Shown: one piece after another, positions 36,162 to 45,109 of the stretch | How positions within the stretch are numbered: the stretch's first letter is position 1 | How the letters are laid out: each line of letters opens with the position of its first letter | Origin: Miltoncostaea sp963823515 | Lineage (GTDB): Bacteria; Actinomycetota; Thermoleophilia; Miltoncostaeales; Miltoncostaeaceae | Direction of reading: 5' to 3' | Assembly: GCA_963823515.1 (NCBI GenBank) | Contig: CAWGMB010000004.1 | Location: forward strand, 1 to 64,000 | DNA: 64,000 nucleotides | Notes under the pieces: generated by a model | Databases searched by the model: none | What the model was told of the DNA's origin: nothing | The model's input: the letters and a program-made list of their open reading frames with translations, nothing else | Translations under genes and position numbers: made by a program

Positions 36162-37241
36162 ATGCCAACGACGGTCGGAGTCTGGGGAACGGGAAACATG
36201 GGCCGCGCCGCCATTCGTGCGGTGCTGGGCCACCCCGCGATGGCCCTCGGAGCGCTGGTGACATCCAGCGACGAAAAGGTCGGGCGCGACGCAGCTGAGT
36301 TCGCGGGTGTCGAGCGCACCGGGGTCCTCGCCGCGACCTCGCGGTCGGCATTCACCGAAGCAGGAGTGAAGGCTGTGGCGTACATGGCGTCGGGCGACAT
36401 CCGCCCTGACGACGCGTTGGCCGACATCAGGGGGCTTCTCGAAGCCGGCATCACCGTCGTCACCCCGTCGGTCTATGCCCTGTACGACCCCGCGTCCGCG
36501 CCGGAATCGATGCTCGAGGACATCGAAGGGGCCGCCCGTTCGGGAGGTTCGCGGTTGTTCGTGTCCGGCGTGGACCCAGGTTGGGGCAACGACGTGTTGC
36601 CGCTGGTCGCCTCGGGGCTGTGCCACTCGATCACGCAGGTTCGCTCACAGGAGATCTTCGACTACTCGACCTACGACCAGGAGTTCTCGGTTCGCGAACT
36701 GGTCGGCATGGGAAAGCCGATGGACGAGGTGCCGCCGATGGTGGCTGAAGGTGTGCCGACGATGGTGTGGGGCGGCCAGGTCCGCATGCTTGCCCGCGTC
36801 CTGGACATCGAGATCGAAAGAATCGAGGAGACCCTCGAACGGTTGCCTCTGGAGCGTGACGTGGAGAACGCCATGGGCACATTCGAGGCAGGCACCCAGG
36901 GCGCGCTGCGTTTCGAGGTGCGTGGGGTCGTCTCCTCTGACGGAATCGATTCGACGCCGCTGGTGGTGGAGCACGTGACACGCATCGATCCCTCTGTCGC
37001 GCCCGATTGGCCGCAACCCACGACCGGCGTGGGCAGTCACCGGGTGGTGATCGAGGGCGAACCCCGGTTGGAGATCACCGTTGAAGCGGAGTCCGAGGGT
37101 GGCAACCGTGCAGCGGGCGGCAACGCCACAGCTGCGATGCGCCTGGTGGGAGCCATCCCCTGGCTGCTCCAGCGCCGTCCGGGGGTCTACGACGCAACTG
37201 ACGTGCCGATCGAGCCCGGCGCGGGAAGGATCACCACATGA
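36162..37241 (+). CDS. DapB-like NAD(P)-dependent dehydrogenase
   Basis: A 359-residue Rossmann-fold protein with GVWGTGNMGRAAIRAVLGHP at residues 5-24 and a second domain of the dihydrodipicolinate-reductase type. The closest known group is 2,4-diaminopentanoate dehydrogenase-like proteins, seen in actinobacterial sterol and amino acid loci. SGVDPGWGNDVLPL and RSQEIFDYSTYDQEF are typical of the long second domain. The substrate is not certain. It overlaps the next gene by 4 bases (ATGA). Divergent from the patatin-PhzF pair with only 40 bases between. Confidence 0.8.
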   Translation: MPTTVGVWGTGNMGRAAIRAVLGHPAMALGALVTSSDEKVGRDAAEFAGVERTGVLAATSRSAFTEAGVKAVAYMASGDIRPDDALADIRGLLEAGITVVTPSVYALYDPASAPESMLEDIEGAARSGGSRLFVSGVDPGWGNDVLPLVASGLCHSITQVRSQEIFDYSTYDQEFSVRELVGMGKPMDEVPPMVAEGVPTMVWGGQVRMLARVLDIEIERIEETLERLPLERDVENAMGTFEAGTQGALRFEVRGVVSSDGIDSTPLVVEHVTRIDPSVAPDWPQPTTGVGSHRVVIEGEPRLEITVEAESEGGNRAAGGNATAAMRLVGAIPWLLQRRPGVYDATDVPIEPGAGRITT

Positions 37242-37774
37242 GTACCGAAGAGCCATCACGACGATCGGTTGACCGCTCCAGCGAGGAGATGTTCCTCGAC
37301 ATCCCGGCGGGCGCGGATCCGATCATGCACGTATGGGGCCAGATGGTGCCGGGAATCGGCCCCGCCGCGGCAGCGTTCTCGGGCGCGGTCTACGAGCACA
37401 GCACGCTCGGGCTGCCGGAGTTCGAGGCCGCCCGCTTGCGAGTGGCACAGATCAACGGCTGCATGTTCTGCCTCGACTGGCGTACCGACCGCGATGGCGA
37501 GACCGTGCCGGACTGGTACATCGACGACGTCGAGAACTGGCGCACGTCGGACCGCCTGGACGACCGTTCCAGGCTGGCCGCCGAGTTCGCCGAACGCTTC
37601 GCGCTCGATCACCAGGGCATCGACGAGGACCTGTGGCAGCGCCTGCGCGCCGTGTACAGCGATGAGGAGCTGGTCGAGCTCTCGATGTCGGTGGGCTCCT
37701 GGCTGACCTTCGGCCGCATCAACCGGATATTCGGCCTCGACGCAGCCTGCGTGCTCCCCGGGAAGGGTCGGTAG
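37238..37774 (+). CDS. Carboxymuconolactone decarboxylase-family protein
   Basis: A 178-residue all-helical protein of the CMD/AhpD-like fold. INGCMFCLDWRTD carries the CxxC pair with the downstream Asp/Arg. ELVELSMSVGSWLTFGRINRIFGLD is the C-terminal helix with the usual conserved residues. Proteins with this CxxC may act as peroxidases or in redox relay. It is coupled to the DapB-like gene, which suggests a common pathway. Intact frame. Confidence 0.88.
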   Translation: MSTEEPSRRSVDRSSEEMFLDIPAGADPIMHVWGQMVPGIGPAAAAFSGAVYEHSTLGLPEFEAARLRVAQINGCMFCLDWRTDRDGETVPDWYIDDVENWRTSDRLDDRSRLAAEFAERFALDHQGIDEDLWQRLRAVYSDEELVELSMSVGSWLTFGRINRIFGLDAACVLPGKGR

Positions 37775-37805
37775 CGGTCGAACCTCGCCCGGCTGGATCA
37801 GCCGC

Positions 37806-38648
37806 TCAGAGGTGCCTGGGCGAGAAGCCGATGATATCCAGCGCCAGCGACGAGTCGAGGTTGAGGTCCGCCGGCCGGTCACCCGGCGCCTCCGCTGACG
37901 AGCCGGTGCGCAGGGTTTCCGGGTCGATTCCCAGATGTGGTGCCAGTGCCCGGGCGATGTCGGCCCGACTCATCCGGTCGGGTCCGCCGAGGTGGATCGC
38001 CGGAGGTCGGGAATCGTTGCCGAGTTCGGCGAGGCCGACCAGCGCCGTCGCAACATCCTCCACGTGCACCGGGCACCGGAACTCGTCGGTGAAGTGCGCC
38101 GTGTCGCTTCCCGGGTGGCTACTCGAGATGACCATTCGTTCCAGCGAGCCGCCTCCCTCGCCGTCGTAGAGCAGGGTTGTCCGAGCGATGGTTGCTGTCG
38201 GATGCGCCGCACGCACCAGTCGTTCGGCGGAGGCCTTCTGTCGGGCGTACTCGAAGCCCTCCAGGGGTTCGATCGGATCGTCTTCCCGGTAGCCCTCGTC
38301 CCTGGGCGGCTTGCCGGCGAACACGACATCGCTCGAGATGTGCAGCAGCGGCAAACCGGCGATCTCCGTCGCCTTCGCCACGACTGCTGCGCCGTTGACG
38401 TTCACCTTCTCTGCCCCCTCGCCCCCACGGCGATAGGCGGTGTGGACCACGACGTCGGCTCCGTGGAGCGCGCTCTGCACCGAATGGGGATCGGTCACGT
38501 CCAGCATCACCCAGCCCGAGGGACGAGGACCCTCCATCGGAGGTGGCGAATGGTGTCTCGCGGCCACCACATCGTGGCCGGCGGCGCCGGCGGCAGCGAT
38601 GACGGCGGTGCCCAGGAGACCGGTTCCGCCTGTGACCAAGAGTTTCAT
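37806..38648 (-). CDS. NAD-dependent epimerase/dTDP-4-dehydrorhamnose reductase-like protein
   Basis: A 280-residue extended SDR with LLVTGGTGLLGTAVI (GxxGxxG) at the N-terminus and DVTDPHSVQSALHGADVVVHTAYR, typical of RmlD/epimerases. ISSDVVFAGKPP contains the catalytic Ser/Thr position and EYARQKASAERLV the YxxxK. The substrate may be a nucleotide sugar or another acyl group. It is convergent with the CMD gene and divergent from the MFS gene. Frame intact. Confidence 0.85.
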   Translation of the reverse strand: MKLLVTGGTGLLGTAVIAAAGAAGHDVVAARHHSPPPMEGPRPSGWVMLDVTDPHSVQSALHGADVVVHTAYRRGGEGAEKVNVNGAAVVAKATEIAGLPLLHISSDVVFAGKPPRDEGYREDDPIEPLEGFEYARQKASAERLVRAAHPTATIARTTLLYDGEGGGSLERMVISSSHPGSDTAHFTDEFRCPVHVEDVATALVGLAELGNDSRPPAIHLGGPDRMSRADIARALAPHLGIDPETLRTGSSAEAPGDRPADLNLDSSLALDIIGFSPRHL

Positions 38649-38733
38649 CGGTGACCATCATCGCGGTTCTGTGCGGAGGCTGCACCGTGACTGCATCGCT
38701 GCGGCACCGATGGCGGGATGGAATCATGTGTGA

Positions 38734-40005
38734 ATGCCGGACCTTCCCGCCGACGCCGACGCAGTTGCGGACTCAAACGTGAAGAGCGGCGACGCACCGG
38801 ACCGGGCGGGTCTCGTGTTGGTCGGGCTGATTCTCGTTGCCGCGGTCGCGAACCTGAACCTCGCAGTCGCAAATGTCGCCCTGCCCGACATCGGCCAGCA
38901 TTTCGATGCGTCACAGACAGGCCTCAACCTGGTGGCGGTCGGCTTCTCGCTCGGCCTGGCTGCGTCAGTGCTGTGGCTGGGTGCCCTCGGCGACCGCTAC
39001 GGCCGCAAGCAGATGGTGTTGCTCGGAATGGCGCTGTCGGTGCCTGCGAGCCTCGTAGCGGCGTGGGCGCCATCGATCCAGGTGCTCACCGTTGCTCGGA
39101 TAGCTGGTGGTGTGGCGGCCGGTATGGCATTCCCGACCACGCTCGCCTTGATCACGGCTTTGTGGAGCGGCGCCAAGCGGACCCGAGCGATTGCGCTGTG
39201 GTCTGCGATCGGCGGTGGATTCTCCGCTCTCGGACCGCTGGCCGCCGGAGCCTTGCTCGAGGTCGCGTGGTGGGGTGCGGTGTTCCTCATCACGGTGCCC
39301 CTGGCGATCATTGCGTTGGTGTTGGCCGCCATGCTCCTGCCGAGCCATGTGAACGAGTCCACCGAGGGCGTGGACAACCTCGGCGGAGTGCTGTCCGTGT
39401 TCTTCGTTGCCGGGATCGTGCTGGCGATCAACTTCTTGCCTGTGCCCGGTGCGAAACCGGCAGCGGGGGCGCTCGGAGCAGTCGGCATCGTGTTCGGCGG
39501 CCTGTTCGTGTGGCGGCAACGGCGGGCCCGAAACCCGCTCTATGACCTGGCTGTTGCAGCCCGCCGATTGTTCTGGGTGGCCGGATTGGCTGGTGTGATC
39601 GTGTTCGGCTCCCTCATGGGGGCGATGTTCATCGGCCAGCAGTACCTCCAGGACGTGCTCGGCTACCAGCCGGTCGAGGCCGGAGCAGCGATCCTGCCAG
39701 CCGTGCTCGCGATGGTCCTCGTTGCACCGCGATCTGCACGACTCGTCGGATCGATCGGGTCGCGTTACACGTTGCTGATCGGCTACGTGTGCGTCCTCGG
39801 TGGCTTCCTCACGATGCTGGTCAGCTGGGACGAGGGCACCAACTACGGGTGGATCGCCCTCGCCTACTTGTTCATCGGCGCGGGCGTGGGCTTCGCGGGG
39901 ACACCGGCGTCCAACTCGCTCACGGGTTCGGTGCCGGTGTGGCGGGCAGGAATGGCTTCGGCGACGGCTGACCTCCAGCGAGACCTCGGAGGAGCCATCA
40001 TGCAG
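38734..40005 (+). CDS. MFS transporter (DHA2/EmrB-QacA type), 3' end cut by the contig join
   Basis: The first 424 residues of a major facilitator protein of the 14-span drug:H+ antiporter-2 type. It has GALGDRYGRKQMVLLG (motif A), SIQVLTVARIAGGVAAGMAFPT and a GFSALGPLAAGALLE motif C. The sequence follows the family to QRDLGGAIMQ, then at about 40,003 changes abruptly to an unrelated high-GC run, which is the antisense of the neighbouring glycosyltransferase. The last span or two are missing. The cut point is shared with the opposite gene, so this looks like an assembly join rather than a natural truncation. Cargo unknown. Confidence 0.85.
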
Positions 40006-40010
40006 CCCAG
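39998..40010. other. Probable junction of two unrelated genomes
   Basis: The MFS reading frame loses its family pattern just after GGAIMQ (codon at 40003-40005). The glycosyltransferase on the other strand loses its pattern after REVW (codon at 40007-40009). GC content and codon use rise sharply to the right. There is no transposase, integrase, tRNA or direct repeat here. Confidence 0.75.
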
Positions 40011-40807
40011 ACCTCGCGCCCGCCGTGGTACATCCGCAGGCGCGCAAGGCGGCCCGCCGGGACCGGCACCAGCAGCGAGCCCGTCCGCTTGACCGCGGCG
40101 GCCAGGCAGACATCGTCGACCATCCGGCCGCGGATCGCGGCGTGGCCACCGACCCGGTCGTAGAGCGCGCGCGGGATCAGGATGTATCCGCCGGCGGCGA
40201 TCGCAACGCGGCTGCGCGCCGAGCGCGCGAGCGGCCCCGGCGCCACGAAGGTCGCGATCGCGGTCAGCGCCGCGGGCATCACGGCGCGCTCCACCGCGCC
40301 GCCGCAGTCGATTGTGGGCAGCAGCGTCAGCCCCCCGCGGTCGAGGCGCGCCGCCATCGCCAGGGTGCGTCCGAGCGAGTCCGGGGAGTGGACGACGTCG
40401 GCGTCGGTGAACAGCAGCCACTCGCCCCGCGAGCGCGTGACCCCCTGCCAGCAGGCCCACGGCTTGCCCACCCAGTCCTCCGGCAGCGGGGCGCCCTCGA
40501 TCACGCTCACGCGCGGATCGTCCCCGGCCGCCGCGCGCGCGGCCGTCAGGGTGCCGTCGTCCGACTGGTCGTCCACGACGATCACCTCCACCCGTCCGTA
40601 CTCGAGGGCGCGCAGGCTGCGGACGGCCGCGCCGATCCCGCGCTCCTCGTCGCGCGCGGGGACGATCACGCTCACCAGCGGGCCGGGTGTCGCCGGCGGC
40701 TCGAGGTCGGCCCGCGGCGCCACCCGGCGCTCGTGTATGGCGAGGGCGGCGGCGCCGCCCCAGAGGGCCGCGGCGACACCGGAGGTCATGCGGATGTCGT
40801 CGCGCAC
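40006..40807 (-). CDS. Family 2 glycosyltransferase, 3' end cut by the contig join
   Basis: About 266 residues of a GT-A fold inverting glycosyltransferase. VSVIVPARDEERGIGAAV is the opening strand, VIVVDDQSDDGT the nucleotide-binding loop, WVGKPWACWQG and EWLLFTDADV the DxD region, and GGYILIPRALYDRVGG the acceptor loop. It follows the family of membrane-linked GT2 enzymes involved in carotenoid, hopanoid or lipid glycosylation. The downstream C-terminal spans are lost at the join near 40,006; the residual reading frame stops by chance at 39998. Start GTG 40807. It is divergent from the nucleotidyltransferase gene. Confidence 0.85.
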
Positions 40808-40843
40808 GCCACGAGGTTAGTGGAGACCCGCCAGACTGGGGCG

Positions 40844-41452
40844 GTGAGCGTCACCGGGATCATCCTCGCGGCCGGCCGCGGCACCCGCATGGGGGCGCCG
40901 AAGCAGCTGCTGCCGCTCGAGGGCCGGCCCCTGCTGCAGTACGTGGTGGACGCGACATCGCAGGTGCTGGCCGACGTGGTCCTGGTGCTGGGACACGAGG
41001 CCGAGTCGGTGGTGGCGGCGCTCGAGTTGCCCGCCGGGGTGCGCGTGGTGGTCAACCCGGACCACGCCGAGGGGCAGTCGACCTCGCTGCGGGCCGGGCT
41101 CGATCACGTCCCCGAGGGAGCCCGCGCGGCCGCCGTGCTGCTCGGCGACCAGCCCGAGATCCGCGCCGACGCGATCCGCGCCGTGGTCGCCGCCCGGGCG
41201 GTCAGCGACGCCCCGATCCTGCGCGCCGCCTACGGGGGGCGGCCGTCGCACCCCGTGGTGCTCAACCGCGCCGTGTGGCCCGGGGCCGAGGCGCTGCGCG
41301 GCAAGGGCGGGGCCCGGCCCCTGATCGCGGCACACGCCGGCGCGGTCGAGCTCGTCGAGGTGGGCGGCGAGCCCCCCGAGGACATCGACACGCCGCACGA
41401 CCTGGAGCGACTGATCGCCCGCCGGGGGCGGTCCACGGCCGGGCCCGGCTAG
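40844..41452 (+). CDS. MobA-like NTP transferase (MocA-type)
   Basis: A 202-residue nucleotidyltransferase with GIILAAGRGTRMGAPKQLLPL (nucleotide-binding loop), VVLVLGHEAESVVAALE, DHAEGQSTSLRAGL and LLGDQPEIRADAI, the order of molybdenum cofactor cytidylyltransferase (MocA/MobA family). The start is GTG 40844. The family attaches CTP or GTP to molybdopterin, or acts on other substrates in related proteins. Other molybdenum cofactor genes occur 7-9 kb to the right (XdhC fragment, moaA, moeA remnant), which favours a molybdenum role. Its stop overlaps the next gene's GTG. Confidence 0.82.
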   Translation: MSVTGIILAAGRGTRMGAPKQLLPLEGRPLLQYVVDATSQVLADVVLVLGHEAESVVAALELPAGVRVVVNPDHAEGQSTSLRAGLDHVPEGARAAAVLLGDQPEIRADAIRAVVAARAVSDAPILRAAYGGRPSHPVVLNRAVWPGAEALRGKGGARPLIAAHAGAVELVEVGGEPPEDIDTPHDLERLIARRGRSTAGPG

Positions 41453-44025
41453 TGGACGGCCAGCACCGGTGCGGCGCCGCGGCCCGAGACGTGCTCGACC
41501 CGGACGGGGCGGAGCAGTCGGTCACGGCGCGGTTCCGGCGGATCGCTGAGGCGCACCACGGCTGCCTGGCGGTGGAGGACGCGGGAGCGCGGCTGACGTA
41601 CGGCGAGCTCGACGCGCTCGCGAACGGCGTCGCCCGCGCCATCGTGGAGCGTCGCGGCGAGACGCTCGAGCCGGTCGTCCTGCTCCTGCACCAGGGCGTC
41701 ACGAGCGTCGTCGCGACGCTCGGGGTGCTGGCGGCCGGCAGGCCGTACGTTCCCCTCGATCCGACGGACCCGCCGGTCCGCCTCGCGCGGATCGCGGACC
41801 GTGTCGGGGCCCGCCTAGTCCTGACCGACGAGGCCGGCACCCCGGCCGCGCAGGCCCTGCGCGCGGCCGGGCGCGAGGTGCTGAGCGTCGGCGACGCGCC
41901 GCTCGCCCCGGCCGGTCCGCCCCCGCCCGCGCCGGATCCGGGCACCGCCGCCTGCGTCTACTTCACCTCCGGATCCACCGGCGAGCCGAAGGGCGTCCTG
42001 GACGTGCACCGCAACCTGGTTCACAACGCCGCGCGGTACACCGCGACCCTGGGCATCGGGCCCTCGGACCGGTTGAGCCTTCTGCAGCCGCCGGGCTTCA
42101 GCGGTGCGGCTTCGAGCACCTTCGCGGCCCTCCTGAACGGCGCGGCCCTCTTCCCGATGCGTTCCGGCGGCGACCGGATCGCCGAGCTCGCGGCGGAGAT
42201 CCGGCGGCGGCGGATCACGATCTACCACTCGGTCCCGTCGATCTTACGCAGCCTGCTCGCGGTCGACGGCGGCGCGTTCGGCGACGTGCGCGTCGTGCGG
42301 CTGGAGGGCGATCGGGCCTCCTCGCGCGACGTCGCCCTCCACCGTGGGCGCTTCCCCCCGACGAGCATCCTCGCCGACGGCCTCGGCACGACCGAGACAG
42401 GGCTCTGCCGCCAGCTTCGGCTCGCGGCCGGCGACTCGGTGCCCGGCGGGATCCTCCCGGTCGGTCAGGCGGTGCCCGGCGTCGACGTCGAGGTGGTCGA
42501 CCCGGCGGGCCGTCCGCTGCCGCCCGGCCGGATCGGCGAGATCGCCGTGCGCGGCCGCCACCTCGCCCTCGGCTACTGGGATCGCCCCGACCTCACCCGG
42601 GCGGCCTTCACCTGCGACGCGGACGATCCGGGGCTGCGCTCCTACCGGACCGGCGATCTCGGCCGCCTGGCCCCCGACGGCCTCCTCGAGTACCTCGGGC
42701 GGGTCGACGGCGGCCTGAAGGTGCTCGGACGGCGCGTCGAGCCCGCCGAGATCGAGGCCGACCTGCTCGTGCCGCCCGGCGTCCTCGAGGCCGCCGTCAC
42801 GACCTACCCGGGGCGGCGCGCGGAGGGGCGGCTCGCGGCCCACCTCGTCGTGGACGGCGGGGGCCTCGACCACCTCGCGATCCGCGAGGCGCTGGTGGCG
42901 CGCCTGCCGGCGGCCATGGTGCCGGCGACCATCGTCTTCGTGGACGCGCTCCCCCTCACGGCCAACGGCAAGGTCAACCGCGCGGCGCTCGCTCCCGCAC
43001 GGCGCGCTGTGGGTGCCGGCCCCCGGGACGAGGTCGAGGCGATGGTGATGGAGGTCTGGCGAGAGGTGCTGGAGCGCGACGATCTCGGCGCCCACGACGA
43101 CTTCCTCGCGGCCGGCGGCGACTCGCTCGCCGCCGCGGAGATGCTCGCGGCGTTGGAGGAGCGCGCCGGGCGCCCCGTGCCGCAATCCCTCCTCGTCCGT
43201 GCGTCGACCGTCGCCGGGGTGGCGGACGAGCTGGCCGGGGACGCGTGGCACGTCGGGGGCCTCGTGCCGCTCCAGCCCCGCGGCCGGGGGACGCCTCTCG
43301 TGCTGGTCCACGGCTTGGACTCCAGCACCAACTCCTACGCGTGGCTGGTTCGCAGCCTCGGTACCGGGCGGCCGGTCTGGGGCCTGGACGCCGGCGATCT
43401 GGAGTGGGCGTCGATCGACGACGTCGCTCGCGAGCACGCCGCCACGCTCCGCGCGACGCGCTCGGGCTCGCCGCATCTGCTCGCCGGCTTCTGCTCGGGG
43501 GCGATCGTTGCCCTCGAGGTGGCGCGCCGCCTCCGGGCGGAGGGCTCCCAGGGCGTGCTGCTCCTCATCGGCGTCGGCGCGATCGACTTCCCCACGCTGG
43601 TCTCGTCGCCCGCCCTCGCGCGGTACCGGGCAGCCCGCCGCCCGATGGGGCGGCTGCGCCGGGGCCTGACGCGCGGGAGGGGCGCCGGGCTCCCTCCGCC
43701 GGCCCTCCGCCGGGGCGGGTTCCTGGCGATCGCCCGGAGGATGAGGGCCGCGGCCGGCCGCGCGGGACGGAGGGACGCAAGCGAACCCGCCCGCCGGGCG
43801 CTGCGCGACCACGCGCCGCGGCCTCTCTCAGGGGACGCGACGCTCTACCTCTCGGCCGAGGCGACGCCGCTCTACAGCACCGACCCGGCCCGCGATTGGG
43901 CGGGGCTCGCGGACCGGCTCCGTGTGGAGATCCTCCCCGGGACGAACGACGATCTGCTGCGCGAGCCGATCGTCGGCGAGCTCGCGCGGCGGATCAGGTC
44001 GGCGATCGAGACCGCCGGGCTCTGA
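41452..44025 (+). CDS. Single-module NRPS-like protein: adenylation, carrier, thioesterase-like domain
   Basis: An 857-residue protein with three domains. The adenylation domain (about 25-530) has CVYFTSGSTGEPKGV (core A3, from residue 169), LGTTETG (A5), YRTGDLGR (A7), GRVDGGLKVLGRRVEPAEIE (A8) and PLTANGKVNR (A10). The carrier domain has the attachment serine in AAGGDSLAAAE (Ser558). The C-terminal alpha/beta hydrolase domain has LLAGFCSGAIVALEV, with Cys681 where most thioesterases have Ser. ILPGTNDDLLREP has Asn832 where the catalytic His is normally found. The first three landmarks point to a functional loading module, but the last domain may not hydrolyse. There is no condensation domain. 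Overlaps the preceding stop (TAGTG). Confidence 0.85.
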   Translation: MDGQHRCGAAARDVLDPDGAEQSVTARFRRIAEAHHGCLAVEDAGARLTYGELDALANGVARAIVERRGETLEPVVLLLHQGVTSVVATLGVLAAGRPYVPLDPTDPPVRLARIADRVGARLVLTDEAGTPAAQALRAAGREVLSVGDAPLAPAGPPPPAPDPGTAACVYFTSGSTGEPKGVLDVHRNLVHNAARYTATLGIGPSDRLSLLQPPGFSGAASSTFAALLNGAALFPMRSGGDRIAELAAEIRRRRITIYHSVPSILRSLLAVDGGAFGDVRVVRLEGDRASSRDVALHRGRFPPTSILADGLGTTETGLCRQLRLAAGDSVPGGILPVGQAVPGVDVEVVDPAGRPLPPGRIGEIAVRGRHLALGYWDRPDLTRAAFTCDADDPGLRSYRTGDLGRLAPDGLLEYLGRVDGGLKVLGRRVEPAEIEADLLVPPGVLEAAVTTYPGRRAEGRLAAHLVVDGGGLDHLAIREALVARLPAAMVPATIVFVDALPLTANGKVNRAALAPARRAVGAGPRDEVEAMVMEVWREVLERDDLGAHDDFLAAGGDSLAAAEMLAALEERAGRPVPQSLLVRASTVAGVADELAGDAWHVGGLVPLQPRGRGTPLVLVHGLDSSTNSYAWLVRSLGTGRPVWGLDAGDLEWASIDDVAREHAATLRATRSGSPHLLAGFCSGAIVALEVARRLRAEGSQGVLLLIGVGAIDFPTLVSSPALARYRAARRPMGRLRRGLTRGRGAGLPPPALRRGGFLAIARRMRAAAGRAGRRDASEPARRALRDHAPRPLSGDATLYLSAEATPLYSTDPARDWAGLADRLRVEILPGTNDDLLREPIVGELARRIRSAIETAGL

Positions 44026-44098
44026 GCCGGGCCGGGATTCGCCTCGCCGCATACGGGTTCTGACGCCGGAGTCATGCTGAGAGCCCGGCGCGGGCTCG

Positions 44099-45109
44099 TC
44101 AGCGGGCGAAGGCCTCCCCGTAGCGCTCGAGGGCCGCATCGATCCGGGCGCCGAACTCATCCTCGAGCCCCGAGTTGCGCTGCTCGCGCAGGGGCGGGAT
44201 CGCGCCGGGCCGCAGAGCCGGGGCGAAGCCCTTGGCGCCCATCATGTCGCGGATCTCGCGCAGCACCGCGCCCGGATCCGCGCACAGGCGCTCGTAGCGC
44301 ACGGGCAGCACGTGGTCCGGGCCCAGGCGCATCGCCGCCTCCTGGAGCGTGCGCTCGAGGAGCACGACCTGCGCCGCCACCTGCTCCCATGCCGGGACGT
44401 CGGTCGGCGCCTCGCCGGGGCGCAGCGACGCCCAGCCGTCGTAGGTGCCCAGCAGCGAGCGCCGCATCCTGAGGATCGACAGGGCGGTGTCGCGGGGCTC
44501 GCGCCGGATCCAGACGAAGCAGCTGCGGGGCATGTGCCGGAGCATCGTCTCCAGGTGCCAGACCAGCAGCATCGGCTTGAACGCCATCGGGCGCCCGTCC
44601 GCCTCCGCCATGTTGATCAGCACCCGGCGCAGGCCCGCCCAGTCGATCGAGTCCTCGTGCCCCGGATCGCGCTCGGCGAGGTCCGGATAGCGGAGGTGGT
44701 GGTTCCAGAAGTAGCCGTACTCGTGCGGCTCCCCGACGCCCTCGGTGCGACCGAAGGACGAGTCGAACGACGACCCGGCGCCTCCGCCCAGACCGAGCTT
44801 CCCGGACAGGCGCACCCCGGTGACCGGCGCGAGCCAGAAGGCGGCGATCAGGTTGTTCACGTAGCCCACCTCGAGCCCGCTCGCGATCACCTGGTAGAGC
44901 AGCGTCGTGCCCGAGCGGGGCGCGCCGACCACGTGCAGCGTCGGCAGCCGCTCGGGGAGGTCGCGGTACTCCTCCTCCTCCGCCGGGCCGAGGATGCCGT
45001 TGACCCGCTCCAGGAAGTCCTCCTCGAGCGGGTCCTTGCGGAAGTCCTCCGCCAGCTCCGGATCGCGGCGGCGGCGGTAGGCCGGGCGCGGGCCGGGCGG
45101 CGACGCCAT
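44099..45109 (-). CDS. Sulfotransferase family protein
   Basis: A 336-residue PAPS-dependent sulfotransferase. VVGAPRSGTTLLYQVI is the 5'-phosphosulfate loop (RSGTT), RSCFVWIRREPRDTALSILRMR the 3'-phosphate-binding strand and Arg/Ser, and LPVRYERLCADPGAVLREI the C-terminal loop. It transfers sulfate to a sugar, lipid or peptide hydroxyl or amine. The start ATG overlaps the stop of the E1 beta gene (ATGA), so it is the last gene of a coupled row with the 2-oxoacid dehydrogenase genes, which is an unexpected association. Convergent with the A-T-TE gene. Confidence 0.88.
   Translation of the reverse strand: MASPPGPRPAYRRRRDPELAEDFRKDPLEEDFLERVNGILGPAEEEEYRDLPERLPTLHVVGAPRSGTTLLYQVIASGLEVGYVNNLIAAFWLAPVTGVRLSGKLGLGGGAGSSFDSSFGRTEGVGEPHEYGYFWNHHLRYPDLAERDPGHEDSIDWAGLRRVLINMAEADGRPMAFKPMLLVWHLETMLRHMPRSCFVWIRREPRDTALSILRMRRSLLGTYDGWASLRPGEAPTDVPAWEQVAAQVVLLERTLQEAAMRLGPDHVLPVRYERLCADPGAVLREIRDMMGAKGFAPALRPGAIPPLREQRNSGLEDEFGARIDAALERYGEAFAR

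Noticed and set aside
42244..43812. A long minus-strand frame opposite the A-T-TE gene
   Set aside because: It is antisense to conserved adenylation and carrier motifs and has Arg/Pro/Gly-rich non-protein composition.
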